A DNA stretch of 64,000 nucleotides from Loxodes magnus (Eukaryota; Ciliophora; Karyorelictea; Loxodida; Loxodidae), in assembly GCA_946699065.1 (NCBI GenBank), contig CAMPDV010000019.1:1302001-1366000 (forward strand), given 5' to 3'. Position numbers and translations under genes: made by a program. The notes beneath the pieces were generated by a model, which searched no databases, was not told where the DNA came from, and was given only the letters and a program-made list of their open reading frames with translations. Position 1 is the stretch's first letter, and each line of letters begins with the position of its first letter. Shown here piece after piece: positions 60,419 through 64,000 of the stretch.

Positions 60419-63400
60419 CTTATCAATTAATTTAATTATTAAGCTTAATATGCTATATTATATAAATATGATAAGTACTATATCATACTCCATTCAAATA
60501 CCCCTACTTATATTTCAATACTATTCTTATAATAACTGATCAAGGAGGTTCTATAATAGCTAAAGAAGAAATTTTAATGGTGAAATTAGCAGAAGGAAAG
60601 GTTAGTAAAGAGCAGGTGAAAAGGTATGAAGTAAGTGTATATAAATAAATGAATAGTTGGGCATTTAATTTAGCTTCTTTTATATTTACTATGCACTTAC
60701 TTTGAAATACAGCAGTATAGATGCTTATGAAGTGCAATTCCAGGTATGGTAATTGAAAAATGGAAAAGTAAAGAAAGAAACTTATAATTTGCATATTTGC
60801 TGATATCTCTTTTACCTTACACTATGAACATTATACAATGGAGATTTATATTTCACTTTGATGTGATTAAGCTTACTTAAGATAATCACTTTACTTATTT
60901 TCATTTATAGTACCATAAGAAATATATTTATAGTATGTCCTTGCTAGACTTTTTAAAGCAGTTTTTCGTTGCTTACCTTATTTACCTTAAAATTAGTAGC
61001 ATCCCTCTCATTAAATTTGTAATTATATAGATTAAAGGTATAAGAAGTAGAAAGTTTAAAGTAGAAGGTATAAAGCTGTATGATATTATAGTAAGACATA
61101 CTTACTTAGCTATTATGTAGATAAACTGCTTTAGTTATCTTAAAAGCAATAAAACTAAATATTTAGATAGTAAAGCAAGAGTATTATATACTCTAATTTA
61201 AGTTAATCTATATAACTAATTAAGTAGCCTTTTCATGCTAATTAGATTAAGACTCTATTTAGAATATATTTTGAAGTAAAAATATCCTATTTGCTAAAAT
61301 ATGAGATCCAGATATGATTAGGTTAAGTAAGGAGTAAAGACAAGATATGAGGATTTTTGGGATTATTTTGCTTTGTGTTTGATATTGGTTTCATAAAATG
61401 CTTAAGAAATATCCTAAATTTAAATTTAAGGGTATGAGTACTATTAAGATAGGGATTAAATGGGGCTTTTAATACTATGAGTAGAGAATAGAATGATGGT
61501 GTAAGGTAATATGATACATGAAGGATTTCACCACAAATATAGCAAGGATCAAATTCAACTTCACAGATATATTTTTAAAGACTTTAATTTAAGTGAATAT
61601 CCAGTACAATTTCGATGAAAATTCAACTAGCCAGATATAAAAAAGAATTGGGCAAAGTATTATTAAATGTTTCTATAAGACTGAAAGAATAAAAATTATA
61701 ATGCTGTTCAAATAAATAAACTTAGTAAGTTTAAACAGCATACTGAACATTTAGAAAGAGTTAGCTTATAAATCATATAGAAAAGATAATTTTGATTCAA
61801 GACTCAAAGTGTCACTCTTATATACACTAGAAATATTGACTGACTTTAGTTTAAATAATGTAATAAATTGTTTACTTGCTAGATACATAATAAGTAATAG
61901 GAAAATAACAACCGTACTTCTAAACTTAAATGGTATAGGTGAATTAGATATTTAAATAAAAGACCAATAATTGCTCTAAAGAAAATTAGATGTCTAAGGT
62001 AATTTATTTTCCCATCATTTACTTACAGAATTAACTTAATTAAGAATCAAGCAAAATTTCAGTTAAATTCTGATAGTACTAACTTATAAGTTCTTATTTG
62101 CTAAATAAATTTTACCTAAAGAGGAATAATTAAAAAGTTTAGTCTCTTCTTAAAAAAGTCAATTATACTTGTTCAAGAGGCTTAAAAAGATATAAGTGTA
62201 ACATAATTGTTTGCCTTAAAATATGACTAAGGAAGTTAATGAAAGTACCCTTAATATAAAGAGTTTAAATCTAAAATCTATAAAATATCTTTTTACTCTT
62301 TTAGAATATCATACTATAATTAAGCTACTGATAGCTTATAGTCTATATATGCCTTTCGTTTTTAAATAAAATACTTGCATTAGAATAGTGATGAGTTAAG
62401 AAAGATAAAATGAGTAAAACCAGGTTTAAATATAAAAAGATAAGACACAAAAGTAAGATAAGCAAATGAGTAAAAGTAGCTTAAAAGAAAAGGAGCAAAA
62501 GCATTTAAATTAGATGCTTCTAATTTAAGACATAAAGATAATCAATCAAATTTATCAAATACTAATGCATTTATTTAAAAGGCTAGCTAATAAAATGCGA
62601 TGAGATTTTAAATACACGGAAAGATTTAATTCTCTCTTAGTTTTAAACTTAATGACTTGCTAACTTTAAATCATTTTATTTATAAAGATTTACACTAATA
62701 ATTAACTATATTTATGAGCTTCTTATAATGAATCAAATATAAAAAAGTCAGATATATATATTTAAACCTTTAAGTATTAAAAGATCTAATTATTAATGGT
62801 CATTCAAAAGAGCTAAGCAAGTATAGTAATGATTGAGAGATTTGATAACCCATATTACTTGATAAAAAATTAGAATGCAAAAAATAAAATAAACAGGCAG
62901 TATTTGCAATGGTCAAGATATTGCTGTATGTAAAGGATTTTCTATTTATATAATCAAATATTTAAACAATTGGTAGAGCATTATATAGTCAGAAATTAAG
63001 AAATGATTCTTTTATAATTCTTTAAAATTATGATATTATATATACTTCATGAAATGCCTTTAGAACATCGAAGATACATAATAAATCTGTTAGATCCTTT
63101 TATATCTAGGTTTGAAGATACTCTATATGTCATTAAAATGATTGAATGAATAAATAAGACAAAATTTCATTCCTTGAAAGGTAGTTAGGAATTTAAAAAG
63201 GAAAGAGTTAATTATAGAAATTAGATCTGAGGCTTGGTAGTATAGGTGCTAGTAAGAGATTTGTAGTATAAGGTGATTTTAAACTAAATAATTATTAAAA
63301 ATTGTAATAATTTAAAAAATGATGATAGCTAACAATAAGGATGATAGAAAGAAAGAAGTTCAAGATGGAACTAAGTAATTTTTAAAATACGCCTCGTTAT

Positions 63401-64000
63401 CCCTTGCTATGCTAATAGGGTTAAAGATCGCAGCCAGATATTACAAATCCTGAAGTAGTCAAACTCAAATAATAAATTAACTTTGATATTAACCTAATTT
63501 ATCGTTAAGTTTGCTCTCCTTTATAAATTTTCTTTTATAATAAATATCAAAGTCAATTAAAGTTAACCTTTTATACTAATAACTCTTAATCTTTTCCTTA
63601 ATAACTCAACTTAACTTCTCCTAAGCATTTAGTATAGTTTTGGAAGAGAACATAAACTTTCTTATCCTAAATATTTTCTTCTATACAAAGTAAAGCTCTG
63701 CCTTACTTTCCTTAAAGTAAATAAATGTTTATACTAAAATGCGATTATATATATCAATACTCATTTATAAATACATATCATCTATTTTTCATATGCACCT
63801 AATTTAATAACCAATTAATATGTTATATGCTCATTACTAGATTTATTTCTCCTTCTTTATTTCATAAAATTACTATAAGCTTAAAGCTTTTATTTTACTT
63901 CAAATGAACTATTTAAATCTCTTATTGGATTAGAAGTCTTAGATTTAGTTATTTAAATAGATGTAGTGCTGAGATAATAAGAGAGTGTAGGTATTATAGC
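60419..64000. other. Unassigned right end
   Basis: 3.6 kb of A+T-rich sequence without a recognisable gene. A plus-strand stretch at about 61770-62390 has a frame free of TGA with a Leu-rich, protein-like composition, but no family match and no clear start. A small G+C-richer island at 63389-63445 contains a hairpin (CCCT/AGGG stem at about 63401-63421) and could be a structured RNA or relic of an element. Confidence 0.3.

Noticed and set aside
61770-62390. Leu-rich plus-strand frame without TGA
   Set aside because: With TGA the only stop, a 200-codon open frame is weak evidence; no domain, start or paralogue supports it.
63389-63445. U6 snRNA
   Set aside because: A short ATTAGCAT word is U6-like, but the ACAGAGA box and the rest of the gene are missing.

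Overview
The window reads as nuclear DNA of a ciliate that has reassigned all three stop codons. In the well-conserved genes (a Ku80 orthologue and a calcium-dependent protein kinase) TAA and TAG sit in frame where glutamine fits, TGA sits in frame at invariant tryptophan positions, and every complete reading frame ends at a TGA. This matches the karyorelict nuclear code (UAA/UAG = Gln, UGA = Trp or stop), so a Loxodes-like karyorelictid is the best guess; this is inference from the code, not a species identification. DNA is strongly A+T rich and no introns are needed to read the intact genes.

Layout. About 1-53 kb is a duplicated, broken and inverted landscape built mainly from one gene family. 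Its members carry an N-terminal domain with two conserved His and an Asn-Cys motif (LRAT / NlpC-P60-like, inferred), a Gln/Asn-rich linker, and one or two C-terminal SGNH/GDSL-type domains (Gly-Asp-Ser-Thr-Ile-Asp block I, Gly-Gly-Asn/Ser-Asp block III). About 13 SGNH domain copies and 14 N-domain copies or remnants are visible: fusion genes (1-926, 12949-14673, 25504-27228, 39138-40874), N-domain-only genes (2184-2834, 19433-20083), double-SGNH genes (31040-33793, 44608-47361, 51167-53155) and several pseudogenes. The 4.9-11.1 kb stretch is a collapsed paralogue of 25.0-36.7 kb.

A large inverted repeat occupies about 26.3-52.1 kb: two arms of about 12.5 kb around an 810-bp asymmetric spacer (38796-39605). 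The spacer and start of the right arm are repeated, inverted, at positions 1-1274. The junction at 38792-38795 shows 4-bp microhomology. A short tract of the right arm (about 45.98-46.32 kb) looks converted by the central gene copy.

Mobile DNA includes two short elements (923 and 945 bp) encoding a retrotransposon gag/ORF1-like zinc-knuckle protein, flanked by 14-15 bp target-site duplications, with a paralogous empty site at about 10.88 kb; three copies of an unidentified ~390-bp element; and a decayed non-LTR reverse transcriptase at 20.7-21.55 kb beside a truncated Ku80 pseudogene.

The right end (55.9-60.4 kb) carries two ordinary conserved minus-strand genes: full-length Ku80 (685 aa, with the C-terminal DNA-PK-binding region) and a membrane-anchored CDPK (510 aa, four EF hands). 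The last 3.6 kb has no gene I can recognise. Ku80 acts in end joining and, in other ciliates, in programmed genome rearrangement; the SGNH family function is unknown and many copies lack residues needed for classical esterase catalysis.
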